From Maea johnstoni (lineage: Eukaryota > Annelida > Polychaeta > Spionida > Magelonidae), in assembly GCA_963942565.1 (NCBI GenBank), contig OZ012684.1:94809063-94873062 (forward strand): a DNA stretch of 64,000 nucleotides, in the 5' to 3' direction. The position numbers and the translations under genes are program-made. Under the pieces are notes generated by a model. That model saw nothing but the letters and a program-made list of their open reading frames with translations, made no database searches and was not told where the DNA came from. Shown one piece after another: positions 38,776 to 56,053 of this stretch; position 1 is the first letter of the stretch; each line of letters opens with the position of its first letter.

Positions 38776-39435
38776 CACCACCTAACAGGTTAGGGAGACT
38801 ATGACTAGTGCCCAGTTGTTTCCTGAGCTAGCCCATTGTAGCCTTTATACTCCCTACACAAGGGCACTTTTCCCTATAAAGTGTTTCACCTTCTTCCCAT
38901 TGCATGTATTTGATAATCTATTATTCGATAAATGTGTCAAACATCCTGCATCTAACCGTGCTAGAAGCCTCAGTCAAACATAAAAGAATTTTGAACATGA
39001 ATGCCGTTCTAAGGAATGATGATTTGTCAAGATTCTTCCCCTCACTGCATTGTACAAGATATTGTTCTTGGTCACTCTGTGTTGATATGCCCATTATGGT
39101 CTTCATCAACCAACACTTTTTTCAAACGTGTTAAACTATCATGGTCACATGAGAGCTGTCTTGATGGGCTTTACAGGTCTTGCTGAGTCTCACAGAGGTC
39201 TAGAAGTATTCTTGGTTATTCTCACTACTCGCCCATTCTTGCCCAATAAAAAGGCACAGAGACGCATGCGAGACTGCTATGAGACACCAGCCACTGACTG
39301 TTTGAGTTGTGACCAGATAATATGGGGAATATTCTGAAGACCTGAATAATGTTTACTGAATTTCATCTGAAAAGCCAGACATGGTCTCTGATATAGTGGA
39401 TACGTCTCTTTAAAACACTAAACCATTTATCTTTC
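38776..39435. other. Intergenic, no gene seen
   Basis: Overlapping short frames on both strands, none recognised. Confidence 0.4.
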
Positions 39436-39487
39436 CTTTCGTATTTGAAAAGATAGGTCAATAAAGAATTCAATACAATACAATAAT
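39436..39487 (+). mobile_element. Possible LINE 3' tail
   Basis: GGTCAATAAAGAATTCAATA followed by CAATACAATA, the same tail form as the copies at 7801 and 21430. Too short for a firm family call. Confidence 0.35.
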
Positions 39488-40734
39488 GAGTAATAACTTG
39501 ATTATAGGCATTTCGAAATTCAATGTGATTCCATTTAATGACCCCCGGGAGGATTTTTATGAGGAGGATATAGGTGAGACAATAATTGTGTATTATCACC
39601 TTAGCCTTAGCCTGTGTGGAGTTTATCATATTTCAGCCAGGATATGTACCAGCCTCACGCATTGTAACAGCCCCTTGGCATTGCATTATATGACCACTTA
39701 TCTTGGGAGAGTGGACTCTATGTGTGATTCGCTGTCCATGAGGTGCATATAAGTGTAGTACTAAACCACCTCAGACTAAGTTATAAAACTTGACAAGTTA
39801 TTGCACTAATTGACACTGGCTGTGAGTCATGGGTAATCAGGGCCCGTTCCTGCGTCACGTCACTGCACTCTGGGGCCATGCTGAGGCCTATCTATATGCA
39901 CTGATTGCCAGCAATACAGGATTGCAACCAGAGCAGCTCTTTAAAATGTGTGTGTTAATGAGCATTGTACTCCTAGTCGTATCGTCCATTCATTGTCCAT
40001 GTCATGAGCACGTAAAATACAAACAAACAAAAAAGGAAATGACATCGGAAAAAAACTTCATTATCAGTCCTCCAGTGAGTTGCACACGTTTCCCGCCTAC
40101 GCCAGACGGAATTTGGATGAATGGATGGTGTATAAAACTATCTCTGGCCTGATGTACGGTCAGCGAGAACCCAGCACGCATGATGCCCTGTAAATTGCTC
40201 ATTTGGCCAGACTCACGAGGCACCCTAGTCCGCCACCTACCCCAATAACTGTTACTCAATCATCCACATGGACACATCGCCAATCATAATACTTGGCAGG
40301 ACATGGCTTCAGTTCGGAAGAACTAAGCGTTGAAGCAATCGTCGTTCATGATGCTTCTTACTGCATACCGTCCTTCGTGAAATAAAATACATAGGTGAAG
40401 TACTTTGCTAAATCTAAGATCATATTTTAATCTGTAGTAAATTAACCTGTGTTTCAGAAATAATACTAAGATGATAAACTCATAATGGGATATGTGCGTT
40501 CATCAAGAACTTGAATTCTTCAAACGTACTCCTGCCACATTAGCGCGAACTAGCCAAAGTAGAAACCGCAGGGACATTGATTGTGTCTTATAAATGTTTA
40601 AAATAGTTTTTACATGTGCTAATTAATTAACATCTGTGTATGATGTGTACTAATAATTTGCCGTAAAGTCTCGAATAACTCTTTTATGGGGGTCAGTATA
40701 TTGATCATGCATATCTTTTTGCTTGTCCGTTATA
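39488..40734. other. Intergenic, no gene seen
   Basis: A 107-codon ATG frame at 39829-40152 contains one hydrophobic run (MCVLMSIVLLVVSSI) but no recognised domain. Confidence 0.35.
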
Positions 40735-40790
40735 TGTTTTTCCATACTGAGTGAGACTTTGAATAAAGATTATACTATCATTATTATTAC

Positions 40791-40839
<49 letters not shown>

Positions 40840-40840
40840 G

Positions 40841-40896
<56 letters not shown>
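40735..40896. repeat. (ATT)n microsatellite
   Basis: About 110 bp of ATT units from 40785 with one GTTGTT interruption. The preceding GAGACTTTGAATAAAGATTA resembles a LINE 3' end, so the tract may have grown from a LINE tail. Confidence 0.85.
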
Positions 40897-42436
<1,540 letters not shown>

Positions 42437-44334
42437 ATTAAATGTATATCTACACATGTATTACGCCGATATTACAACATTGCTCATGTACTATGGATGG
42501 GCATTACGAACTTTTATGATTATCTAATGGCAAGTAAGTGAATATCCAATATATGAATTACTTAACACAACCTTCTACAGTCAGAATACATTTAGATCTA
42601 GCACAGATTACGCAACCCGTAGTTTTGTTGCGTGTGCGAGCAAAGCTCCAAAAGCCATGTCAGTACAGGGAAGCATATGTCCACGTTCCCTAATTTACAC
42701 AGTTCTGAGTATGTGGACATGTTTTCTCTTACATATCCCATTGTAGAAACACGCCGTCGATTATGTTGTCAAAGAAGTGAAATATAGCACATACTTATGC
42801 GAACGCTTCAAAGGCGGTTCAATGAAGCCTTCACCCCTCGGGGGATGGGTTGAGGAACATTGCTGTTTGGGCTTACTAATGGGTTTGTGTTTACTTTTTT
42901 AAGCTGCCGTCCCTACATTCAGATACTGCAGTGGTAATAATCGTATCTCATAGTAGTGTTACGGAGGAACTAAGTGCTCAGTACCCGTGACCTCGTGGCT
43001 TGTTTACCTATTAATCAAGGAGAGGACGTCTGTTTACTGAGCAGTCTTGGCAAGGAGGATGTATCCCGAAAAAACCTAATCCCAATATCATAAAGACACA
43101 CCTTGCAATCACAAATATTTACCTTTGAGATGTGAAATGCGGATAGGCAAAACTTAATGAGGTTCCTGATGGCGGGGATGCAAGTTTTGCGATATTATTT
43201 TTTCTCATATCTACAGAGGTTGGCTAGACCTGTCTGCCAATGATCAAAGTTTGGCTCACGCATAAAACGCGTGGTTTGTGATCTGCTCAAGTAAACATGC
43301 AAGGTGGCTGTGCCTGTAAAATGTTATCTATCTTAAGTCACACACACTGACAGTGCACTAACCATCAGCATAGGCCAGCCTGTTACTATTTTTATGAGAA
43401 GTATATTTAAATCGTTCCTGCTAAAATAATTAACACGCGCTCTACCGACGTATCGCCGCATTAGTTCTACAAACGACCACCAGTTGTTATACTATTGATC
43501 GGTCTATATAAAGTACTTGCTTTAAATGTTGAGCCGTTGCCATCTATTGGAAAAACATCAGATAACCAGTGATGTTAGTATCTTAGTGTGGGGCGCATTA
43601 TGATTTCACAGTCTATGGTCCAGTGCACCGAATATATAACACCAAGAATAAAACGCGCTGAGTTGTTTCTAATGACCATCTAATACCCATACGCTTAATC
43701 GTGTTGAAAATGGACTTGTAGTTACACGCAGTTTGGTTATGTAAGCGCTGGTTATGTTGCTTCCACAGCTGATCAGATATAACACACATAACGCGCAGAT
43801 ATGGTGGTGGTTACGCAAGAGTGATGTCCACATCAATATACAGCTGTTGCGCGTTATGAGGAGTAAGTATACAAACAGTCTCTTCCCACCTCGCCACCAA
43901 CTGGCACCTGGCCATAGCCCCCCATAAAACATTCCCCTGGCTAGGTAATGGACATCAGGCCCAGGTCAAAGACCCCTGGCCCCAGACTCCGCTGATCCCC
44001 CGAGTCGTGCACTAGGGTACACAGCCTGAGTCTGACAGACAGTGCTTCAGAAGAGCGTCAAATCTTCCTTCGTTACATGTGTTTTTAGCTACCTTGAGCT
44101 GTTTGTATGTAGTATATCCAGCCTGTTGCTGGCGGTGGTTGTTAGAGGAGAGAGCGGCCGTGATCTATTGAAGGCTGGTGGTTTACTGTTGTTGTTAGTG
44201 GTGGTGGAGCTTATACCGGTAGTGTTTTGGTGTTGTTGTTGTTGTTGTCTGGTTTCGTTTGTGTTGTTGCTGTTGTTTGGTCTAATTTGTGTTACCAACC
44301 ACTCCCTTATTAGTCGCAAATGATGAGTATACTA
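42437..44334. other. Intergenic, no gene seen
   Basis: Frames at 43669-43932 (-) and 44042-44323 (+) are unrecognised; the second runs through GTT-rich DNA. Confidence 0.4.
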
Positions 44335-44337
44335 CTG

Positions 44338-44371
<34 letters not shown>

Positions 44372-44430
44372 ATAAAGAAAAAGAAGAAGAAGAAGAAGAA
44401 GAAACTGTAGTAACAGCAGCAGCAGCAGCG
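44335..44430. repeat. Compound trinucleotides (ACT)n, (AAG)n, (CAG)n
   Basis: Three short tracts in a row at about 44335-44370, 44378-44402 and 44415-44430. Confidence 0.9.
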
Positions 44431-45753
<1,323 letters not shown>

Positions 45754-46040
45754 CTCAAAATTAGATACCCTGAACTTTTATTCGATTATTATTAGTCCTT
45801 TTGCATAATCGTTGTATTATACATATTGCAGAGCTTTTTGCTGGGCCAGAACTGCATGAATTGTGCATTCGTAATAACTAGCATCTCAACTCAACAATCC
45901 TACCTTTTGCCTGAAAAGCATACTACGGCGGCCGATGTCATGAAGTGGTACATCAATTATTTCATGCTTTGATCACGTGCCCTTTCCAGAAAAGTCATTC
46001 AGGGTAACAAAAGCCTATTTATAACCCCATTTTGGGGTTT

Positions 46041-47474
<1,434 letters not shown>

Positions 47475-47612
47475 TGTTGGAAAGTGCAATCCGGCCAGAT
47501 ATCCAACCAAAGTCATCCAGGTCCCACTCGACTCCGCCTCGGCTCCTCCGCTCCGCCTCGTGGGATCTGGATGACTTCGGTTGGATATCAGGCCGGATTG
47601 CACTTTCCAACA
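47475..47612. repeat. Foldback hairpin element, 53-bp arms
   Basis: TGTTGGAAAGTGCAATCCGG starts the left arm, and the right arm ends with its reverse complement. The 53-bp arms differ at only three positions and flank a 32-bp loop with two CTCCGCCTCG copies. It looks like a small MITE or foldback element, and a transcript would fold into a long hairpin. No target duplication is clear. Confidence 0.85.
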
Positions 47613-47689
47613 GGGTGTAACTAATATTACTGTGGAGACATAGCATGGCCTACAGTACCATGTGACCAGCAAAGCAACACTATAAAGGC

Positions 47690-48660
47690 CTATAGTATCA
47701 CGTGATCTATAGAGCCCTGGAGAGCATGATCATCACCATCATGTGACCTGCAAAGACATGACAAGCATGGTATGCAGTATCACGTGGCCTGCAGAGATGT
47801 GGCATGGTCGGACGTATCACGTGACCTGCCGAGATGTGGCATGGTCTGTAGCATCACGTGACAAGCAGAGATGTCGTCCTACAGAGATGTGACATGGTCT
47901 GCAGTATCGCGTGACTTCAGAGGTGTGGCATGGTCTGCAGTATCACGTGACCTGCAGAGGTGTGGCATGGTCTGCAGTATCACGTGACCTGCAGAGGTGT
48001 GGCATGGTCTGCAGTATCACTTGACCTGCAGAGGTGTGGCATGGTCTGCAGTATCACTTGACCTGCAGAGGTGTGGCATGGTCTGCAGTATCACTTGACC
48101 TGCAGAGGTGTGGCATGGTCTGCAGTATCACGTGACCTGCAGAGGTGTGGCATGGTCTGCAGTATCACGTGACCTGCAGAGGTGTGGCATGGTCTGCAGT
48201 ATCACGTGACCTGCAGAGGTGTGGCATGGTCTGCAGTATCACTTGACCTGCAGAGGTGTGGCATGGTCTGCAGTATCACTTGACCTGCAGAGGTGTGGCA
48301 TGGTCTGCAGTATCACTTGACCTGCAGAGGTGTGGCATGGTCTGCAGTATCACGTGACCTGCAGAGGTGTGGCATGGTCTGCAGTATCACGTGACCTGCA
48401 GAGGTGTGGCATGGTCTGCAGTATCACGTGACCTGCAGAGGTGTGGCATGGTCTGCAGTATCACTTGACCTGCAGAGGTGTGGCATGGTCTGCAGTATCA
48501 CTTGACCTGCAGAGGTGTGGCATGGTCTGCAGTATCACTTGACCTGCAGAGGTGTGGCATGGTCTGCAGTATCACGTGACCTGCAGAGGTGTGGCATGGT
48601 CTGCAGTATCACTTGACCTGCAGAGGTATGGCATGGTCTGCAGTATCACGTGACCTACAG
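47690..48660. repeat. 37-bp minisatellite with higher-order structure
   Basis: Unit CAGTATCACGTGACCTGCAG plus AGGTGTGGCATGGTCTG. Twenty regular copies from about 47940 to 48660, with degenerate copies to the left. Copies carry CACGTG (C) or CACTTG (T) in the order CC TTT CCC TTT CCC TTT C T C, a six-unit (222-bp) higher-order repeat. Confidence 0.97.
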
Positions 48661-49339
48661 GGATGCCACGATATGCAGTATCATGTGAGCTGCATAGATA
48701 TGTTATGTTTTGCGGTATCATGTGAACTGAAGACATGTGGCTTGAAGAGTCTTCAGTATGCTTGTTCAGCACCAGCAATCACTCCTCTGCATGCCGACTC
48801 TAAACGATTTGTTATAGATGCTGCACACTTCCTAATCACACTGCAGGGACACTGAATAGCTCCATATTAGTGTGCGGTTAAGTGTCGACAGCCACGAAAT
48901 TACTACCCAAAATCAGATTTACTAACGCAAAAAGCGACCATTTGCACATGACATGGTTTTTAAGCAGCGTATCTTGATGGGCTCATTCTGTGGTCAGTTT
49001 ATTGGTAATGCCTTCTTAACGTTATATCCCACTATAGGAAAGAATCCATGGCCATACCTAAAGGTCTCCGCCAGTGAATGGGGCTATTTTTTGCCATTCG
49101 GGAAATGGGTAGCGCGGTCGCTGACTGCTAAACCTAAACATTCCGCTGATTCCTCCACACAGTTCCTGGCTTTGATAGAGTTCCAGCGAGAGGTCCACGG
49201 CGATAGAACTCAGCATTCCTGCCAACCACATTAAGGGTAAATGCTCCAGCAAAACGTTAGCGACAAATTATTCTGTGCAAGTGGCTAAGTGGCGTACTGT
49301 TTAGGATACTTGCTGCTTTATCCTGGGACAAACCATCAC
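48661..49339. other. Intergenic between minisatellites
   Basis: Starts with decayed 37-bp units to about 48740. No gene; the 93-codon frame at 48953-49234 is unrecognised. Confidence 0.4.
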
Positions 49340-50213
49340 CTGCACATCACTGGGAATTACACAGGTGAAAGAAAGAACTAGCTACATCACTGGGAATCAC
49401 AAAGGTGAAAGAAAGAACTAGCTACATCACTGGGAATTACAAAGGTGGAAGAAAGAACTAGCTACATCACTGGGAATTACAAAGGTGAAAGAAAGAACTA
49501 GCTACATCACTGGGAATCATAAAGGTGAAAGAAAGAACTAGCTACATCACTGGGAATTACACAGGTGAAAGAAAGAACTAGCTACATCACTGGGAATCAC
49601 ACAGGTGAAAGAAAGAACTAGCTACATCAATGGGAATCCCAAAGGTGGAAGAAAGAACTAGCTACATCACTGGGAATCACACAGGTGAAAGAAAGAACTA
49701 GCTACATCACTGGGAATCACAAAGGTGAAAGAAAGAACTAGCTACATCACTGGGAATTACAAAGGTGGAAGAAAGAACTTGCTACATCACTGGGAATTAC
49801 AAAGGTGAAAGAAAGAACTAGCTACATCACTGGGAATCATAAAGGTGAAAGAAAGAACTAGCTACATCACTGGGAATTACACAGGTGAAAGAAAGAACTA
49901 GCTACATCACTGGGAATCACACAGGTGAAAGAAAGAACTAGCTACATCAATGGGAATCCCAAAGGTGGAAGAAAGAACTAGCTACATCACTGGGAATCAC
50001 ACAGGTGAAAGAAAGAACTAGCTACATCACTGGGAATCACACAGGTGAAAGAAAGAACTAGCTACATCAATGGGAATCCCAAAGGTGGAAGAAAGAACTA
50101 GCTACATCACTGGGAATTACACAGGTGAAAGAAAGAACTAGCTACATCACTGGGAATTACACAGGTGAAAGAAAGAACTAGCTACATCAATGGGAATCGC
50201 AAAAGTGCAACTA
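49340..50213. repeat. 40-bp minisatellite with 320-bp higher-order repeat
   Basis: Unit GCTACATCACTGGGAATTAC plus AAAGGTGAAAGAAAGAACTA, about 22 copies. Variant units 2-9 (49381-49700) recur in the same order as units 10-17 (49701-50020), so an eight-unit block has been duplicated. Confidence 0.97.
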
Positions 50214-50263
50214 GCTAAGATAGAGTATCTAAAATATGTTCTCATACTCTCTACCCTGCCCTT

Positions 50264-50314
50264 CCAACTCTAACCATATAGCAAGGAAGTTCCTTGCTAT
50301 ATGGTTAGAGTTGG
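50264..50314. repeat. Perfect palindrome, 25-bp arms, 1-bp centre
   Basis: CCAACTCTAACCATATAGCA with AGGAA, then G at 50289, then the exact reverse complement. It lies just before the 59-bp minisatellite, whose units also contain CTTGCT..AAGCAAG. Confidence 0.97.
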
Positions 50315-50339
50315 GAGAAATAGCAATATTTCCAAGTGA

Positions 50340-50945
50340 TTCCTACCCTCTCTTGCTTTAAAGTACCTTGATGTCTAAGTGGTCCCTGCCTTCCCTTGCT
50401 ATTGGGCATGAGATGAGGGAAGTAGTTTGATGATAAAGTGGTCCTTGCCCTCCCTTGCTACCATCCAAGGGCTGGGTGAAAAAGCTTGATGCTAAAGTGG
50501 TCCCCGCCCTCCCTTGCAACCAAGCAAGAGCTGGGTGAAAGAGCTTGATGTTAAAGTGGTCCCTGCCCTCCCTTGCTACCAAGCAAGAGCTGGGTTAATT
50601 GACATGATGTTTAAGTGGTCCCTGCTCTCTCTTGCTATCAAGCAAGAGCTCAGTGAAGTGACATGATGTTTAAGTGGTCCCTGCCCTCCCTTGCTACCAA
50701 GCAAGAGCTGAATGAAAAAGCTTGATGTTAAAGTGGTCCCTGCCCTCCCTTGCAACCAAGCAAGAGCTGGGTGAAAGAGCTTGATGTTAAAGTGGTCCCT
50801 GCCCTCCCTTGCTACCAAGCAAGAGCTGGGTTAATTGACATGATGTTAAAGTTGTCCCTGCCTTCCCTTGCTATCAAGCAAGAGCTCAGTGAAGTGGCAT
50901 GATGTTAAAGTGGTCCCTGCCCTTCCTTGCACCGAGCAGGAACTA
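50340..50945. repeat. 59-bp minisatellite with 236-bp higher-order repeat
   Basis: Unit AAGTGGTCCCTGCCCTCCCT, TGCTACCAAGCAAGAGCTGG and GTGAAAGAGCTTGATGTTA, about ten copies. A four-unit block starting near 50514 recurs 236 bp later. Frames at 50358-50582 and 50576-50818 (-) are translations of the repeat. Confidence 0.95.
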
Positions 50946-51455
<510 letters not shown>

Positions 51456-54014
51456 CTGTGTCTGTCTGGCAATATACCAATACGTCATCCACAATGAATT
51501 AAAGATGCTGACAAATTTCAGGAACTATTCAGAAAATCCCAATTACATTATTGACATCTGCAAATATAGGGGAGAGAATTTCAAACACAACATTTTGTTA
51601 TTAAATCTACGAATTAGACCTATAGCCGTCCCTCTAGGAGTAATTGTAGCCTGTTTTGTTAAACATTTCACTAGAGGTGCCAGGCCCCAGTATCCAAGAC
51701 AATAGTTAGAAAAGTTTTTTTAAAGTAATAGTAATTATGTCATCAGGATAATCAGTGCATGTACATTTTATCTGATTCAGACCATGCTCTTGAAGGAGGC
51801 AAGAATATTCTAGTAAATGACACTTAGGATGATTATGGAAATTGATTAAGCAATACAGGTAGGACAGGTTTGCTTCACTTGGTTTGAATTGCCTTTGTAT
51901 TGTACGAAGGCCGCGTTAATCCTAGGTGCCCAGGATTATACTCAGTATTAGGTACTTATGTACTCAGTATTAGCTTAAATACCACACTCCAGTATACCAC
52001 GTGCGATGACCCACATTTCTGCTGTTTTTGTACAGATTAGTTCCATATCATCTCTGTCCTCACGGCATAACAAAATCAGGTACTGTCCCATCCACAACCT
52101 TCCCTCACTCACTGCCCTCACCTGGTAATATTGAGTATAACTGGGAAGAATAAGTCAGAAAGTGTAATCCAAGTCGATGTTACTTTTTGAGGGTGATGCC
52201 CAGGTTCAATTAGGGCCAATAAATAAAACCCCAAGAAAACATGCTGGAATGCCGCGGCGTAATGCGAGTGGGGTCGTCATCGTAGCCGCGCTAATCAGAC
52301 TAGGGTCTGGTGGAGAGGCCAAGAGAGATAGCACCACCATATGTCTCCTCAACTGACTGCTTTAATACTGCCTGCCCCCAGCACATCTCAGCTAAGTCTC
52401 ATACTCCTTCATCTCGCCCTGGTCTGACTGCTTACTGTACACTTCCATACATTTGTCTTTCATAAAAACAAAAACAAAAAGTAAAAATCAAAACATAAAG
52501 GCAGTACACATCGACCACTGGTTTTGACATTGACTCGGGAAGTAATGAGTCATTGCATTGGAAACAAAACTTTCGCTATGGAACATCGGCTCGCATCCCT
52601 TGTTATACAGCAACGAGCGTGTCCATCGGGCTCATTATACCTTATTCGGGCCAGCCCATTACGTCATTTCATCCTTTTAATTATGCAGGTGTGTTGAGTA
52701 AAACTTTACCCTCTATCGCGCTAGCTGTGGATAGATTGATTAACAGCGTGTCCATCAAGAGTCGTCCGTGACATAAGCATGGACCTGGCACCCGGCCGTT
52801 AGGGCATTTCTCCAAGGCTAGATGGTCACAACAGTATGTTTCCTAATCCAAGGTGTGTCAGGAAGATATCCAATACAGACTTTCCCGGTCATAGTAATGA
52901 TGGACCCACCGCTAGGGGCGCGCTGTAGTAAGTGAGGCCACGCCCACTAATACCTCACTAGCCAATGCGGGACAACTAAAAACGCGCGCGAATTACGTCA
53001 CCAATCACTCAGGCGGATAGACACACTCTACTACGATTGAAATCCATCTGTGTGAGACCAAATAATATTTCAAATTCTGGACTATGTGAACATAGATGGG
53101 CACAAATAATACTATATGCATATTATATGCCTCTCCGCGACATATATCATGACAGATGAATATTTCTTAACGAATCTAAATATTCCGCTAAGGCTGAATA
53201 ATGAATAATCATGATTCATTTTGTAATATTCCTTAATTACATGTAATTATGATTATATGTAATTCATGGTTTGGTATATTTTCAAAGTGCATGTGAACGG
53301 GCTAATCCAATTGTGAATGCAGTATGTCAGTAGTTGCCGACAAACTGGCAAACTGTCAGAAATGTGAGCTAACAATCGCACAAACACGATAAAACAATCG
53401 TCTTTGGTAATCTAGCAAAACACTAAAAGAACAAATTTTCAAGTGAAAAATGGAAGCGGGCCGACTTTTAGTAATCACCTTAATTTCTATTGAATCATAC
53501 AGCCAAAGATGTCTACTTTCACGTTCCGGGTGAAATCGTTTGCTGCCACCTTCATATAGTCGTCAAAAAATGGGTTGAAATCCGTGTTTCAAGGCATTTT
53601 CCTATCCTCTAAAAGACTTAAAGAAGGGAATTGTTACCATAAAACAGTACCTTTTAAAATGAAAAAGGAAGTGAATGAATCGTTTTTTATTTAACTTTTT
53701 TTATTTGAAAAGATTCATAAGTATTTGAAGATACAATATCAAGGTGAAATTGTCTATTTTTATAAACTGAATGCTCAGAAATTCGTTTCCAATAAATTTC
53801 TACTACCATTTTAGTTTAGTAAATCTGACGGCAGCTACCGAGTCTGCTACGTCATATGAGCATGCGCACTGTGCATGGTACACAAAGTCGCTAATGGTTA
53901 CAAACAAGTTATTATAGCGGATGGATCATTATTCCAAATAGGAACTATTCTCTCTTCACAGAACTCCTATAGCTTCTATATGGCACGATATGCTAAAGTT
54001 TTCCTTGTACACAG
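51456..54014. other. Intergenic, no gene seen
   Basis: A CpG-rich spot (AAACGCGCGCGAATTACG) lies near 52980. No gene supported. Confidence 0.4.
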
Positions 54015-54208
54015 CGACTGCGTTAATATCGAGACATGATGCTCCCAAAAGCACTACGGTTGGTAATCAACTGACTCAGCATCAGAGACTGATGCTAGCA
54101 GGTCCCACGGTTGATGATGAGGAGGAGGATGAGGATGAGGATATTAGCCACATAGCTGCCCAAGCTGTAACAACAGCCACCTACCTATCTCAGCCAACAT
54201 CACACAAA
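54015..54208 (+). CDS. Candidate internal exon, acidic protein of unknown family
   Basis: A 194-bp open segment between a good 3' splice site (TTTTCCTTGTACACAG, ending 54014) and a 5' splice site (CACACAAA then GTAAAT at 54209). It encodes NQLTQHQRLMLAGPTVDDEE with more acidic residues (EDEDED) and ISHIAAQAVTTATYLSQPTS. It enters in phase 1 and leaves in phase 0. The acidic run inside a polar, low-complexity sequence suggests a nuclear or cytosolic disordered region. No homologue is recognised and no partner exon was found, so it could also be chance. Confidence 0.35.
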
Positions 54209-55070
54209 GTAAATAGCACCACTAACAGCATTGCGTGAACCCATCTCAGAAAACTGCCATAGTATCGTTAGGCGGCCGCTATCGCTATTATTGCGTTAAC
54301 TCTATCTTACCTTGCACCTCGCTGGTGCAACGTTTATCGCAGTCAGCTGGACACAGTTAAAACCCCATCAGATAGAAATCTACCAAATTCAGTACACGTG
54401 ATGCCCGCACGTGGTCTATACGCGTGGCTTCCCGAGCACGTGGCATGGAAATTTAAAATATTATTTTGATAACCATTTTACGCCCCAAAATAGGTCGAAT
54501 AGTTCCATTGCTATTTAAATCTGTAATCATGGTGGTGGAAACGTAGACCTATTTCTTTAAAAGAACCTTATATCTGCGTGGAGAAAATACGCGAACATGC
54601 CTCAAGAGATTTTCTTGAAGAATTCCAGACAAACCTCACGTGGGCCGAAAAGGAAGTGTTTATATACTGGAATGTGTGGTTAATCAGTTTCAACTGTGAC
54701 TGAGGTGCGGTCTCTATTGCATGTAATAGATGCAATAACATTGCGCTAAGTCCACCCTACCACCCAGCCACCAGCCAGCCGGCCAGAGACTGGCGGAGTC
54801 AGCTAGCTAGTTGACATACTGATCTCTACGCTCTAACCTCCTCTACACTATTTATCATTGTGTCACCAAACAAACTCCAAATCTATCTTCCTTTCTCCTA
54901 AACCGCTGATTTCTAGTGACAGCGCCTCATGTATCTCTGCCATTAAATGTTATATCAGAGAATGTATCATTGGTATTCACAAAGGGGCTAATAATTAGGA
55001 ATCAACAGTCTGTAATTCTCATTATTTTTCAGAAAAAATATAAAAACATGCATGAGACAACTTATCAATA
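54209..55070. other. Intergenic, no gene seen
   Basis: CCACCCAGCCACCAGCCAGC near 54759 is locally C-rich. No gene supported. Confidence 0.4.
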
Positions 55071-55214
<144 letters not shown>

Positions 55215-55948
55215 TGTATATTCATAATTATTTATCGCCCATCCTATATGCGCCTGGCGACCGTAAACCCTTAAGCCCTACGTATGAAAGCAGTGGTCCA
55301 CACTTCATATCACATGTCAAATCTCATCTGAAGCCAGGAGTGATGCGCATGTGGATACTGAAGAGCTAATTGATTTTGATAACTCGCGGGCATGGCGACT
55401 CCTACTCTTATAAATGGCGACCCATAAGCTCAGTCCGTAGGGCCAGGAGTGGAACGAATATACTGTGCGCTTCAATTTTCTATGTTTGTTTGTAGATATC
55501 TTGTTTTCAACGAGCCCTATGCCCCCAACAAAAGCCATTATCGAATACCGTAATTTATCATATGAGATAGCATACGAGATAAGCATGCATATTTCTAGTC
55601 TTAAATTGATAAAAGTCATATGTATACATAATATGTAATCGTTTCCAAAGCACATCGATAGAAACACCAGCATATACGCCAAGGTGCTGGGCGTTCTCTC
55701 ACTATCTTACAATGATCAGTCAGGCATTGTGTATAGATGGCAGCACTGATAACTCCTCCCCAGCAGAGTTTTCAGCTGAGCGAGTGGGTGTGTTAACATC
55801 ATCAGCAGCGCTATATCGCACTCACAGTCGGCACAAGCTACCAACCGCGCTCACCTATAATGCCTCTTCTTCACTCTAGCCCGTGCCAGGCGTACAGTAA
55901 ACCATACGCGCATCAACGAAATAGCTGGGCAATAATAATGTGTGTATA
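55215..55948. other. Intergenic, no gene seen
   Basis: A 121-codon - frame at 55317-55682 is unrecognised and looks random. Confidence 0.4.
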
Positions 55949-55961
55949 AATATATATATAT

Positions 55962-56050
<89 letters not shown>
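55949..56050. repeat. (AT)n microsatellite
   Basis: About 100 bp with an AAAT interruption at 55973. Confidence 0.97.

Positions 56051-56053
<3 letters not shown>

Noticed and set aside
50358-50818. Repetitive protein-like frames on -
   Set aside because: They follow the 59-bp minisatellite; no start context or splice support.
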